A stretch of DNA of 9,273 bases from Desulfobacteraceae bacterium. Lineage in GTDB: Bacteria; Desulfobacterota; DSM-4660; Desulfatiglandales; HGW-15. Shown here piece by piece: positions 1-5,592 of the stretch (the first letter of the stretch is position 1; each line of letters opens with the position of its first letter). The DNA lies in NCBI GenBank assembly GCA_003819975.1, contig RPPU01000133.1:1-9273 (forward strand), given 5' to 3'. Both the position numbers and the translations under genes were made by a program. The notes beneath the pieces were generated by a model. That model did not search any database. It saw only the letters and a program-made list of their open reading frames with translations, and was not told the DNA's origin.

Positions 1-250
1 AAACAACAAAAATACCAAGAACAATGAACCGAATATTGGAAAACATAAATTCGACAAAAAAGGGCATGGGTTCAGAAGAACCCTTAAAAGCCTTATTCAT
101 CTCTTCGACCGGAAACAATGTCCAAATCATGATGTTTTGCAGAATGGAGATAAAGGCGGTAAAACCGGCCAGGCAAATGAAGATCCAAGCCAATGCGGTT
201 ACAAATGTTGATTTTTTCTGCTGATTCAAAATTTTTTCCTTTAAACTCAT
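1..250 (-). CDS. Small membrane protein, 3' end outside window
   Basis: An open frame begins with ATG at 250 and runs through the left edge, giving 83 residues so far. I do not recognise the family. The first 14 residues are polar and basic (MSLKEKILNQQKKS). A hydrophobic segment at about residues 16-38 should be a membrane helix. A polar stretch with E49, E50, K53 and K56 follows, and a second hydrophobic segment begins at about residue 72 and is cut by the edge. This suggests a small integral membrane protein with at least two helices. It starts 16 bases after the stop of the SEC-C/TPR gene on the same strand, so it is probably in one transcript with it. No good Shine-Dalgarno precedes the ATG, so the start is less certain than the frame. 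The opposite strand is also open here, but its product is not protein-like. Confidence 0.6.
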   Translation of the reverse strand, partial: MSLKEKILNQQKKSTFVTALAWIFICLAGFTAFISILQNIMIWTLFPVEEMNKAFKGSSEPMPFFVEFMFSNIRFIVLGIFVV

Positions 251-266
251 AAGGATAACGCGAGGT

Positions 267-1694
267 TTACTGAGAGTCAGGTTTTTTGGTGATCCGGAGT
301 AACGACTCGTTGGATGGACATTTTTCGCTATTTCTGCTAATGTCTTCCGCGATTCTATTGATATTGATTCCTATGCCAAAGATATTTGGGTTTAGCGATA
401 CGTATTTGTTTAGAACTTCCAAAAGGTTTCGAAGTTTACCAACTGGGGTCTTTGGAGTAACTTCCATCAGTTGGATCAACATCGAGTCTCTCTGTGCAGC
501 AAATAGGGGCCAACAAGCTTTTACCTGCTTAAGGTGTTCCTTTGCCGTCTGAATGTCGTCCGGTGTTAATGTATTTATGGCCAGAATGGCCCAAGAAACT
601 GCATAATCATAGAAATAGCTGTCATCAAAAGACATAGCGTCGATTGATTTCAGTAGTTGTCTGGAAAGGCTTATGTTGCCATCATTTGCATATGCTCTCG
701 CGAGGAATACTTTAGTCTTGTTTGCTTCTTCATAACTCAGGCTTTCTTTGTAGAATTGAATCGCTTCTTTATATTGCCCGAGAAAGGCTTTGCAGTCGCC
801 GATGTCTTTTGTAATCCCGGCCAAGAAGTCTTTGGAATAGCCGAACTGTTTTCCTTCTTTGAGAATTCGTGCGTAGTGTAAATCGGCGTTACTGACTGAG
901 TCCCTGTCGTTGGAAAAAAGACCGAGCAACTCCCGAGCATGGGCGAGCTGGAAGTCTCCGTAAGAAGATTTGTCTTTTTCATTCAGGGACTCGTAATTGT
1001 CTATTACAGTTCGGATAATTTCACAACCGTGTTTTAGGTCATGAATAAGTGAATATGCTATTCCCTTCAAGACAGAGTATTGGAGTTTGTATGATTGACT
1101 GTCTGTATTTGATAGAATGCGGTCAAGAATTCCCGTCAACTCGTTGAAGGACAGATCGTGGGCGCAAACCTCTATGTAAACGGCGAGAATTTCCGGATCA
1201 ATGCAGGTTTGGATGTCCACTTTAGAAACGGTGTTTAGCGCCATGGCGCAGTCTTCTTTCTCAAGCAGCCACCATAGGGTTTCTTGATAAAGAAGCTTGT
1301 CTCTCCAGCGAGAATCGTCTATCGCATTGGCAACACGCGAGAGAACTGAAGGAAATTCATTGGTTTGCCCCGTTCGATAATAGCAGAGGTGCGGCAAATC
1401 TATGAGGTTGCCCAATGCTCCAATGTCGACCTTCAGAAGGTCTGCTGCTTCCTGGGGCTTTGATGCAAATAACGGAATAGTGTGGGCCTTGTGACGCAAA
1501 ATGTACCATGTGAAGTGGTGTCTACATGCCGTCAGCGCTTCCTCATATAAGCCCCTGTTGTATTTTTCAAATGCTCGTTCTTGGGTGGCATCGGAGTAGG
1601 CTCCCATACAACACTTTTTGAATTTTCTGCCCGATCCGCATAAGCACGGCTCATTGCGATCTGGCTCAAATTTAGATATGGGAAACACTATCAA
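267..1694 (-). CDS. SEC-C zinc-motif protein with TPR-like helical repeats
   Basis: This 475-residue protein carries a SEC-C motif at residues 17-29 (C17-x-C19-G-S-G, then K-K-C28-C29), the short zinc-binding module also found at the C-terminus of SecA. Here it is N-terminal. The rest looks almost entirely helical, with TPR-like periods: residues 41-57 (an Ala-Phe-x-Lys-Tyr-Asn-Arg-Gly-x-Tyr-x-Glu-Ala pattern) and about 310-360 (GQYKEAIQFY, then LARAYANDGN). There is no signal peptide or membrane segment, so it is probably cytoplasmic and mediates protein contacts. No enzymatic motif is visible and the function is unknown. The start is TTG at 1694 or GTG at 1688. The frame upstream ends in TAA directly before the TTG, and the ribosome site sits inside that frame's last codons, which points to translational coupling. 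It is AT-richer than dinD upstream. Confidence 0.85.
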   Translation of the reverse strand: MIVFPISKFEPDRNEPCLCGSGRKFKKCCMGAYSDATQERAFEKYNRGLYEEALTACRHHFTWYILRHKAHTIPLFASKPQEAADLLKVDIGALGNLIDLPHLCYYRTGQTNEFPSVLSRVANAIDDSRWRDKLLYQETLWWLLEKEDCAMALNTVSKVDIQTCIDPEILAVYIEVCAHDLSFNELTGILDRILSNTDSQSYKLQYSVLKGIAYSLIHDLKHGCEIIRTVIDNYESLNEKDKSSYGDFQLAHARELLGLFSNDRDSVSNADLHYARILKEGKQFGYSKDFLAGITKDIGDCKAFLGQYKEAIQFYKESLSYEEANKTKVFLARAYANDGNISLSRQLLKSIDAMSFDDSYFYDYAVSWAILAINTLTPDDIQTAKEHLKQVKACWPLFAAQRDSMLIQLMEVTPKTPVGKLRNLLEVLNKYVSLNPNIFGIGININRIAEDISRNSEKCPSNESLLRITKKPDSQ

Positions 1695-1703
1695 TTACTC
1701 CTT
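1686..1703 (-). promoter_or_regulatory. Ribosome site deciding between TTG and GTG starts
   Basis: AAGGAG at 1698-1703 is followed by TAA, then TTG (1694), ATA and GTG (1688). Only three bases separate AAGGAG from the TTG but nine separate it from the GTG, so the GTG two codons downstream is the better-spaced start. The two choices differ by only two residues and do not affect the SEC-C motif. There is no ATG start. Confidence is in the site, not in which codon is used. Confidence 0.6.
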
Positions 1704-1814
1704 CTCGTATTTCTTTTTAAGACTTTCGAAATGCCTACGTTTCTCTTTTTCGATCAAATCAGGATCAGATCGTTTCTTGTTAAATGATTCGTCGCTATTA
1801 GATGATTCTTTCTT
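1695..1814 (-). pseudogene. Displaced C-terminal coding tail (39 codons) abutting the SEC-C gene
   Basis: This frame opens just after a TAA at 1815-1817 and ends with TAA at 1695-1697. It encodes a charged, protein-like stretch (KKESSNSDESF near its start, KKKYEKE at its end) rich in Lys, Glu, Ser and Asp. It has no ATG or GTG; its only conventional start is an internal TTG with no clear ribosome site. It overlaps the last 17 bases of the DUF1016-fusion gene in another reading frame. A single +1 shift in the A-rich run around 1807-1816 would join the two into one protein whose stop codon touches the SEC-C start. I infer that this is the native C-terminus of the upstream cistron, separated by a frameshift (mutation, assembly error or recoding). 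It could instead be chance open sequence, but its composition and its placement against the next ribosome site argue against that. Confidence 0.45.
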
Positions 1815-2367
1815 TTAGGCTTTGTTTCATTTGGGCATCACTTATTTCAGATATAATAGGAAATCTTTTAAAAATAGTCCCATCACGTAACCTGTGTACG
1901 CCGGTTTGAAGAGCTTCAATGGTATCTGAAATTGCTTTTTTGAAATGATGTAGGTGATACCAGGGGATTTGTGCAAGCGCCTCTTGCACAAATTTACGCT
2001 TTGGCCATGCGGAGGAAAAAGTACGCATATACTTGAGATTGCGCGGTGAAAAACCTTTCGTGTCTGGAAATGCATCCCGGAGGTCAGCGGATAACCGGTC
2101 TATGACTCTGGCACCCCAACCCGATTGTTCCTGCCGATCAATAATGATTCGACCGACATCCCAATAAAGCATGACCATTTCAGAGTTGCCGGACAAAACA
2201 ACCCGCAGTCGTGTTTCTTGAATACGGCGTTTAATAGCGCCAAGGGTGTCTGTATAATCCTGGGGTAGAGTTGCCTTTATTGGTGCGGTAGGAAACCGCA
2301 CATCTTTCCGCGGGCGGCCACGGCTGTTGGAAATTTCAGAATTGCGATTATTGCGGCTATTGACCAT
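1798..2367 (-). CDS. Truncated DUF1016 (YhcG-type) N-domain joined to an unrelated tail
   Basis: The protein has 189 residues from ATG 2367, chosen because AAGGAG lies seven bases upstream; a longer frame from 2430 lacks such a site. Residues 35-138 match the DUF1016 N-terminal domain: LYWDVGRII (68-76), GWGARVIDRLSADLR (83-97), KGFSPRNLKYMR (104-115) and LAQIPWYH (131-138). Family members normally continue into a PDDEXK nuclease domain and are about 330-380 residues long. That half is absent, so nuclease activity is not expected. After residue 139 the sequence becomes AT-rich and unlike the family: 144-189 contains KAISDTIEALQTG and LRDGTIFKRFP and is not recognised. The N-terminal 30 residues are basic and low-complexity. 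The gene overlaps the preceding short frame by 11 bases. Known relatives often sit in restriction or defence loci; here it is probably a chimera or relic. Confidence 0.75.
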   Translation of the reverse strand: MVNSRNNRNSEISNSRGRPRKDVRFPTAPIKATLPQDYTDTLGAIKRRIQETRLRVVLSGNSEMVMLYWDVGRIIIDRQEQSGWGARVIDRLSADLRDAFPDTKGFSPRNLKYMRTFSSAWPKRKFVQEALAQIPWYHLHHFKKAISDTIEALQTGVHRLRDGTIFKRFPIISEISDAQMKQSLKERII

Positions 2368-2617
2368 ATCCAGACTCCTTGAGATTTCCAGCAGACTCTT
2401 TAATCCCCGAAGTAACGACCTTTCCCACATAACACCCGCTACAGCGGGACAACCGCGGCCTTCCCAATAAATGCATATCTTTCAGGAACACAGGTAAAAA
2501 ATGACAATCTGGCATTCCTTGGAGGCGACGGCCAATACGGCGCCCATCAATTTCACGTTTGTCCTCAAACAACAGAAAGCAATACTTCTCCGGCAACAAC
2601 CTATCCGCCTTGCTCAA
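2357..2617 (-). CDS. Unrecognised short frame between dinD and the DUF1016 fusion
   Basis: An 86-residue frame starts from a TTG and stays open a further dozen codons upstream without an ATG or GTG. Its product has ordinary protein composition (for example PEKYCFLLFEDKREIDGRR and MPDCHFLPVFLKDM) but I do not recognise it. It begins about 40 bases after the dinD stop and ends in TAG inside the start of the DUF1016 fusion, whose ribosome site lies in its last codons. That arrangement fits an operon member or the surviving 3' end of a deleted gene. Against it: no ribosome site precedes the TTG, and a tight palindrome (2435-2448) falls within it. It is plausible as a gene remnant and weak as an intact gene. 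Confidence 0.33.
   Translation of the reverse strand: MSKADRLLPEKYCFLLFEDKREIDGRRIGRRLQGMPDCHFLPVFLKDMHLLGRPRLSRCSGCYVGKVVTSGIKESAGNLKESGYGQ
2435..2448. repeat. Tight palindrome CCCGCT-AC-AGCGGG
   Basis: Two six-base arms (2435-2440 and 2443-2448) pair perfectly around two bases, so five pairs with a four-base loop are realistic in RNA. No T-run follows on either strand, so it is unlikely to be an intrinsic terminator. It may be a REP-like element or a structural feature of the short frame's mRNA. Confidence 0.35.
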
Positions 2618-2657
2618 CGCCCGGCAGACATCATCCGTAATGAGCGAAAAGCGTTAA

Positions 2658-3518
2658 TCAATCGCGGTTCCTTTTCGCAGGCGTCTCAACCTTGCCGAGT
2701 TGCTTGCGCTGTTTGGTTTTAATCTTCTTGATGCTTTCCACCACCGGCAATTTTTCGGGCATCGTGCCACCCAATTCCCGGATGGTTTGCCGCACCTTAG
2801 CGCCAACTTCACGATGCGTCCGGTTCGCGGCGTCTTTCCCCTTTATCTCGTCCCGGCGCAACTTTCCCTCCGCTTGGGTTGCGCGAAACAGATTCGCCGC
2901 CAGTTCCGTGCTGCCCATGTGATCCAAAATCTTCTGGCTCTTTTTCAAGCCTTTCCGCCGGTGAATGTCTTCCTGTTTCAACCCACCATATAGCCCCATG
3001 TAGCCGTGATTTTGAAAGATGGCATAGTCTATGGATTCGATGACGCCGGCGCCTTTAGCGGCGTCGGCCAACTGAATGTTATGACGACGTATCTCTTCAC
3101 GCAATAGAACCCGCCGCTCATCCTCGGTACGCTCGTCCGCCAATTCCTGCCGCCGCGTCTGGATAGCAAAGTAGGTTTGACCATGCGCCACGATTTCTTT
3201 CTTGGGATCGGCGTTCTGGATCGCCAAGTAACAAGCGTAACGCGACAGGAGGATGGTTTTAACAGGGCGTTCCGCGCCGCTGCCGATGGCAACCATTTCG
3301 GTGACGTCAACGAAATGGTCTTCGAGGCGGTATCCACTGTTGAAACAGGCCATTTTTGCCTTCTCAATAACCCCCTCGAAATTACGGTAGTCGCCGTAGC
3401 CCAGGACCCCGGCAAACTCGCGGCTTGACCAAAACTCCATCCCCGCATCGTTCGTGCGCTTGATCCGCTCAAAAGGCGACTCATGCCCGCCGGTTGTCTT
3501 CGTAATTTCCTTAGCCAT
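2658..3518 (-). CDS. dinD: DNA damage-inducible protein D (DinD)
   Basis: The 286-residue product matches the E. coli DinD pattern over its whole length: SPFERIK (14-20), FWSSREFAGVLGYGDYRNF (29-47), LSRYACYLAIQNADP (91-105), GQTYFAIQTRRQELAD (113-128), AIFQNHGYMGLYGG (166-179), RKGLKKSQKILDHMGSTELA (188-207) and KVRQTIRELGGTMPE (241-255). E. coli DinD is an SOS-regulated protein known to inhibit RecA-mediated strand exchange. The N-terminal part has a BRO-N-like look and acts in the cytoplasm on RecA/DNA. The length is normal. The start at 3518 has GGAGGG nine bases upstream. I found no classical CTGT-N8-ACAG LexA box; a six-base inverted repeat lies at 3554-3569. It heads the left gene cluster. 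Confidence 0.93.
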   Translation of the reverse strand: MAKEITKTTGGHESPFERIKRTNDAGMEFWSSREFAGVLGYGDYRNFEGVIEKAKMACFNSGYRLEDHFVDVTEMVAIGSGAERPVKTILLSRYACYLAIQNADPKKEIVAHGQTYFAIQTRRQELADERTEDERRVLLREEIRRHNIQLADAAKGAGVIESIDYAIFQNHGYMGLYGGLKQEDIHRRKGLKKSQKILDHMGSTELAANLFRATQAEGKLRRDEIKGKDAANRTHREVGAKVRQTIRELGGTMPEKLPVVESIKKIKTKQRKQLGKVETPAKRNRD

Positions 3519-3565
3519 TATTTCTTCCCTCCGTTTTTCCCCACGCTCACGTTCACGATCGTCAT
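3518..3565 (-). CDS. Possible 15-codon leader overlapping dinD
   Basis: ATG at 3565 opens a 15-residue frame (MTIVNVSVGKNGGKK) whose TAA overlaps the dinD ATG by one base (TAATG). Its own start overlaps the stop of another small frame upstream (ATGA). The dinD ribosome site lies inside it. Such linked overlaps suit translational coupling, but frames this short also occur by chance. Confidence 0.25.
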   Translation of the reverse strand: MTIVNVSVGKNGGKK

Positions 3566-3569
3566 CGTG
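3554..3569. promoter_or_regulatory. Inverted repeat CACGAT-N4-ATCGTG upstream of dinD
   Basis: A perfect 6-4-6 inverted repeat sits about 36 bases upstream of the dinD start. It has the size of a small dimeric-repressor operator, and DinD is SOS-controlled elsewhere, so a lineage-specific LexA site is possible. It matches neither the E. coli nor the B. subtilis LexA consensus, and it lies between the putative leader frames, so this is only a candidate. Confidence 0.22.
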
Positions 3570-3657
3570 TCATTGCCGAATTGGCCTCCTTAAAATCGCG
3601 AAGGCATATAGCCGGATTTGTCTTGTTTTGCGGGTCCAGTTTCATTATTCTCTTCAT
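3562..3657 (-). CDS. Possible 31-residue small ORF upstream of dinD
   Basis: ATG 3657 (or the in-frame ATG at 3645) opens a frame whose product begins MKRIMKLDPQNKT and ends with TGA overlapping the next small ORF. No ribosome site is visible for 3657. The sequence is not recognised. The same frame is open further upstream into the suspected winged-helix remnant, so it could be part of that decayed gene instead of a new one. Confidence 0.2.
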   Translation of the reverse strand: MKRIMKLDPQNKTNPAICLRDFKEANSAMTR

Positions 3658-3680
3658 ATTTATTCGGGCAAAAAAATATC

Positions 3681-3767
3681 CTAAAGTTTTTGAATTACTT
3701 CGGAAGTTTTCAATATTATATGATTTAAATGGTTAAGTATATGATCAGCCGACCGCTCAAATTCCGC
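3681..3767 (-). pseudogene. Possible decayed copy of the winged-helix gene start
   Basis: Translating from the codon that aligns with the GTG start of the gene at 7044 gives 28 residues (AEFERS..., ending TSEVIQKL) before a TAG at 3681-3683. The intact relative reads GFERI at the same place and ASEMMQKI further on. The upstream 70 bases are also repeated (3767-3838 against 7044-7116), and the DNA match extends into the coding side for at least 17 bases (14 identical). A one- or two-base shift in the T-rich run just after the TAG would keep the frame open. I infer a degenerate paralogue; the protein resemblance is short and could be partly chance. Confidence 0.3.
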
Positions 3768-3838
3768 TTAAGCGACTGATATGACGTATAATCTTTTGAT
3801 GGAATTTATGCAATATGTTTTTTGACTTTCCATCGGAT
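3767..3838. repeat. Direct repeat copy 1 (partner at 7044-7116)
   Basis: This AT-rich block aligns with 7044-7116 with one single-base gap and roughly 75-80% identity by eye. The core 3789-3815 has one mismatch in 27 bases against 7066-7092. Both copies are in the same orientation. Read on the minus strand, both contain TTGCAT followed 17 bases later by a TATACG (copy 1) or TACAAA (copy 2) box, so the conserved piece may be a promoter. Confidence 0.75.
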
Positions 3839-4125
3839 TCAGAAAGGCAACCCGACACATCGCCCAACTACCCGGTCCATTCCGTGAGTTTTAAGCGAAG
3901 CTCTTTCTTGTCCGGCCAAAGGAAAACGGGCGGTTCTCCGGCAGCGATCACAATTTAATGGATTGCGGCAATTGTGCAGTAACTTTTTACAATTCCTTGC
4001 CGGCAATCGATGGCCCGGACACTGTCCTGACCTTTGCCTATAAATCAGCCACTGAACACAGGGGGTGTTAAATCCTTTTTTTACCACAGACTTTGGACAG
4101 ACCAAGAAGGATGAGATTTTATCTC

Positions 4126-4153
4126 TATTCGTCCCGCGACTGCGGAACGAATA
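4126..4153. repeat. Hairpin with CCGC-GACT-GCGG core
   Basis: Arms TATTCGT (4126-4132) and ACGAATA (4147-4153) pair perfectly. Inside a single mismatch, CCGC and GCGG pair around the loop GACT, giving 11 pairs in 28 bases. It is REP-like in size and shape and lies inside the 4008-4460 element. No T-run follows, so it is not an obvious terminator. Confidence 0.5.
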
Positions 4154-4326
4154 ACAATCAGCTTTGCGAGGCTTGTTCGGTTTTTCTTGCACAGTCTGTT
4201 TATAATTATCAATGAATCTAATCGATTAAATTGCCGCGCCATGCGGGGTCTGTGATTCAATAATCCTCTTTCTTTTATTCTCTCCGTGTACCCCCCCCCG
4301 TGTCTCCGTGAGAAGAAAATGTTTTT

Positions 4327-4368
4327 ATCGGTTTCACCTTCCCATCAAGGGATGGGTGACTAACCGAT
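4327..4368. repeat. Two-level hairpin inside the MITE-like element
   Basis: The outer arms ATCGGTT (4327-4333) and AACCGAT (4362-4368) pair perfectly. The inner arms CCCATC and GATGGG pair around AAGG, and TCACC with GGTGA offers an alternative inner pairing. It could be a structured RNA or a palindromic repeat unit. No adjacent gene explains it. Confidence 0.45.
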
Positions 4369-4477
4369 TGAATTTTTATGTGATTCTAAAGTTGATCCTT
4401 GTTACCCCCTGTGTCCGGAAAAAGTTATGTAGTATATACAGGGCACTGTCTGGGCCATCGCTGGTTTGACAAAACAG

Positions 4478-4774
4478 TTATATTGCAATGAACTCAATCT
4501 GAACTTTCGTGTCGGTTGCCGCGGCAATCTTCTCCAAAGTCTTAAGTGTGAAACTTTCATATTCACCGCTCTCGATCCGCGATATGGTTTGTTGGCTGGT
4601 TCCCATGAGTTTTGCCATCTGCTGCTGCGACAAGCCTTTTTTTTCTCGCAATTGAGCGATTTTTATGGCCAACTTAAGCGCCTGCCGTTCTTCTTGATAA
4701 TGCGCCTTAAACTCGGGATCTTTGAGTTCCGCGTGTAATCTGCTTTTAAATGTTCTTATTTTATTCTTTTGCAT
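4478..4774 (-). CDS. XRE/HigA-type helix-turn-helix regulator, orphan
   Basis: This 98-residue protein has a lambda-repressor-like HTH at about residues 39-93: AQLREKKGLSQQQMAKLMG (40-58), then the recognition helix region SQQTISRIESG (60-70) and TLKTLEKIAAAT. The charged N-terminal extension of about 35 residues and the overall size are typical of HigA/RelB-like antitoxin regulators, whose toxin gene normally lies directly upstream. Here the upstream gene is the SDR, 14 bases away, and no RelE/HigB toxin is present. It therefore looks like an orphan that travels with the SDR. It probably binds DNA as a dimer and may repress its own transcript. AGGA sits about eight bases before the ATG. It abuts the MITE-like element downstream. 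Confidence 0.85.
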   Translation of the reverse strand: MQKNKIRTFKSRLHAELKDPEFKAHYQEERQALKLAIKIAQLREKKGLSQQQMAKLMGTSQQTISRIESGEYESFTLKTLEKIAAATDTKVQIEFIAI

Positions 4775-4788
4775 AATTAGTTTCCTGG

Positions 4789-5505
4789 TTACAATCTTTC
4801 ATAAATGCATCCGGGCAGCAATTTGAGCAGCCAGGCCACCAGTCGCCAGCGCCGGGTGATATAGGCGTGGGACTTTTTGCGTTTGATGGCGTTGAATATC
4901 TGCTTGGCAGCCTTGTCTGCGTCGGCGGCCCAGAAGATGCCGTCGCCTTTGGCCATGGCGGTTTTGACGAATCCCGGTTTAATGTCGGTGATGGTAATGG
5001 GAAGTTTTAATTTTCTAATCTTTTGCCTAAGTCCTTCCAGATAATTGGATTCAAAAGCCTTGGATGCGTTATAGGCCGGGGACTCGCGGCCGCCGCGCAA
5101 AGCGGCAATGGAAGAAATTCCCACTAGGTGTCCGGAGCCTTTTTCAATGAAGTGTTTGATTGCTACATTTGCCATAGCGGCAAAGCCGGTCACATTGGTC
5201 TGAATCGTTTCGTTTTCGAGTGCCCAATCCAGATCCGGGTTTATGTATCCGGTCCCGGCGCTGATCACGACCAGATCGACTCCGTTCATTTTTTCCATGA
5301 ACTTGCTCAGTGCTTCCATTGCGGAAGCGGCATTCGATACATCGATCCGTTCCACAAGCAGGTCAGGGCCTATTGCATTGCGCAGTTCGTCCAACAGCTC
5401 AACCCGCCGCGCCATAACCCCAACCGTGTACTGATTTTCGGACAAGATTTTGCTCAACTCGCGTCCGATCCCGGAACTGGCTCCAATAACAATGGCTTTT
5501 TTCAT
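4789..5505 (-). CDS. Short-chain dehydrogenase/reductase (SDR)
   Basis: The 238-residue protein is a classical SDR with a Rossmann fold. The nucleotide-binding motif GASSGIG is at residues 8-14 and the structural SAG motif at 82-84. N104 is followed by the catalytic S132, Y145 and K149 (YNASK), all at canonical spacing. R33-R34 after the second strand favours NADP(H) over NAD(H). The substrate cannot be named; similar proteins act on acyl or ketone substrates in the cytoplasm. The C-terminal 25 residues are hydrophobic and Trp/Leu-rich (WRLVAWLLKLLP), which may pack against the membrane. GAGGA lies just upstream of the ATG. It is probably co-transcribed with the XRE gene downstream, and perhaps with the hydrolase upstream across the hairpin at 5527-5592. 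Confidence 0.93.
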   Translation of the reverse strand: MKKAIVIGASSGIGRELSKILSENQYTVGVMARRVELLDELRNAIGPDLLVERIDVSNAASAMEALSKFMEKMNGVDLVVISAGTGYINPDLDWALENETIQTNVTGFAAMANVAIKHFIEKGSGHLVGISSIAALRGGRESPAYNASKAFESNYLEGLRQKIRKLKLPITITDIKPGFVKTAMAKGDGIFWAADADKAAKQIFNAIKRKKSHAYITRRWRLVAWLLKLLPGCIYERL

Positions 5506-5526
5506 GTTTCCTCTTATCCTGCCGTC

Positions 5527-5592
5527 AACCGCTAATACACGCGAATAGACGCCAATAGTTTCCGGTTTTTTTATTTGCGTTCATTAGTGGTT
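5527..5592. repeat. Hairpin repeat between hydrolase and SDR genes
   Basis: Arms 5527-5547 and 5572-5592 are complementary at 17 of 21 positions (AACCGCTAAT against ATTAGTGGTT at the outer ends) around a 24-base middle. It begins at the base next to the hydrolase stop codon and ends about 20 bases before the SDR start. From memory, similar palindromic repeats built from ATTAGTGG/ATTCGCG words are scattered through many environmental bacterial genomes, so this is probably one of a dispersed family. Its position would let it stabilise the hydrolase mRNA or reduce read-through. Confidence 0.6.

Larger units (their letters stand above)
4008..4460. repeat. MITE-like element with imperfect terminal inverted repeats
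   Basis: The outer arms are 4008-4029 and 4439-4460, with 19 of 22 bases complementary (core GGCCATCG at the outer end, and CACTGTC/GACAGTG-like parts). The inner arms are 4056-4066 (ACACAGGGGGT) and 4404-4414 (ACCCCCTGTGT), which pair perfectly. The spacing between outer and inner arms is 26 bases on the left and 24 on the right. Two matched blocks in mirrored order with near-equal spacing make a single inverted repeat of about 57-59 bases per side. The roughly 340-bp interior has no transposase gene. This fits a non-autonomous element or a RAYT-type REP pair. I see no clear target-site duplication. Confidence 0.5.
3839..4477. other. Gene-poor repeat-rich interval
   Basis: No convincing protein gene is present. 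The longest open frame (minus strand, 3839-4192) gives a Cys/Arg-rich, unstructured product typical of non-coding DNA. The interval instead holds the mirrored inverted repeats at 4008-4066 and 4404-4460, hairpins at 4126-4153 and 4327-4368, a run of nine C at 4291-4299, and a direct octamer repeat TCTCCGTG at 4281 and 4302. Such clusters are usual where small non-coding repeats accumulate. Confidence 0.6.

Noticed and set aside
1798..2430. Longer start of the DUF1016 fusion at 2430
   Set aside because: The extra 21 residues have no ribosome site and overlap the preceding frame, whereas ATG 2367 has a well-spaced AAGGAG.
3519..3700. Search for a classical LexA box upstream of dinD
   Set aside because: No CTGT-N8-ACAG or GAAC-N4-GTTC match was seen; only the unrelated inverted repeat at 3554-3569.
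3839..4192. 117-codon open frame on the minus strand
   Set aside because: The product is rich in Cys and Arg with no domain-like pattern, has no ribosome site and spans one arm of the inverted-repeat element, so it reads as non-coding DNA.
4291..4299. Run of nine C
   Set aside because: It could be a phase-variable tract, but it is not inside or just upstream of any gene. It is a likely spot for sequencing error.
5128..5535. 135-codon frame on the plus strand
   Set aside because: It is antisense to the SDR gene; no domain-like features.
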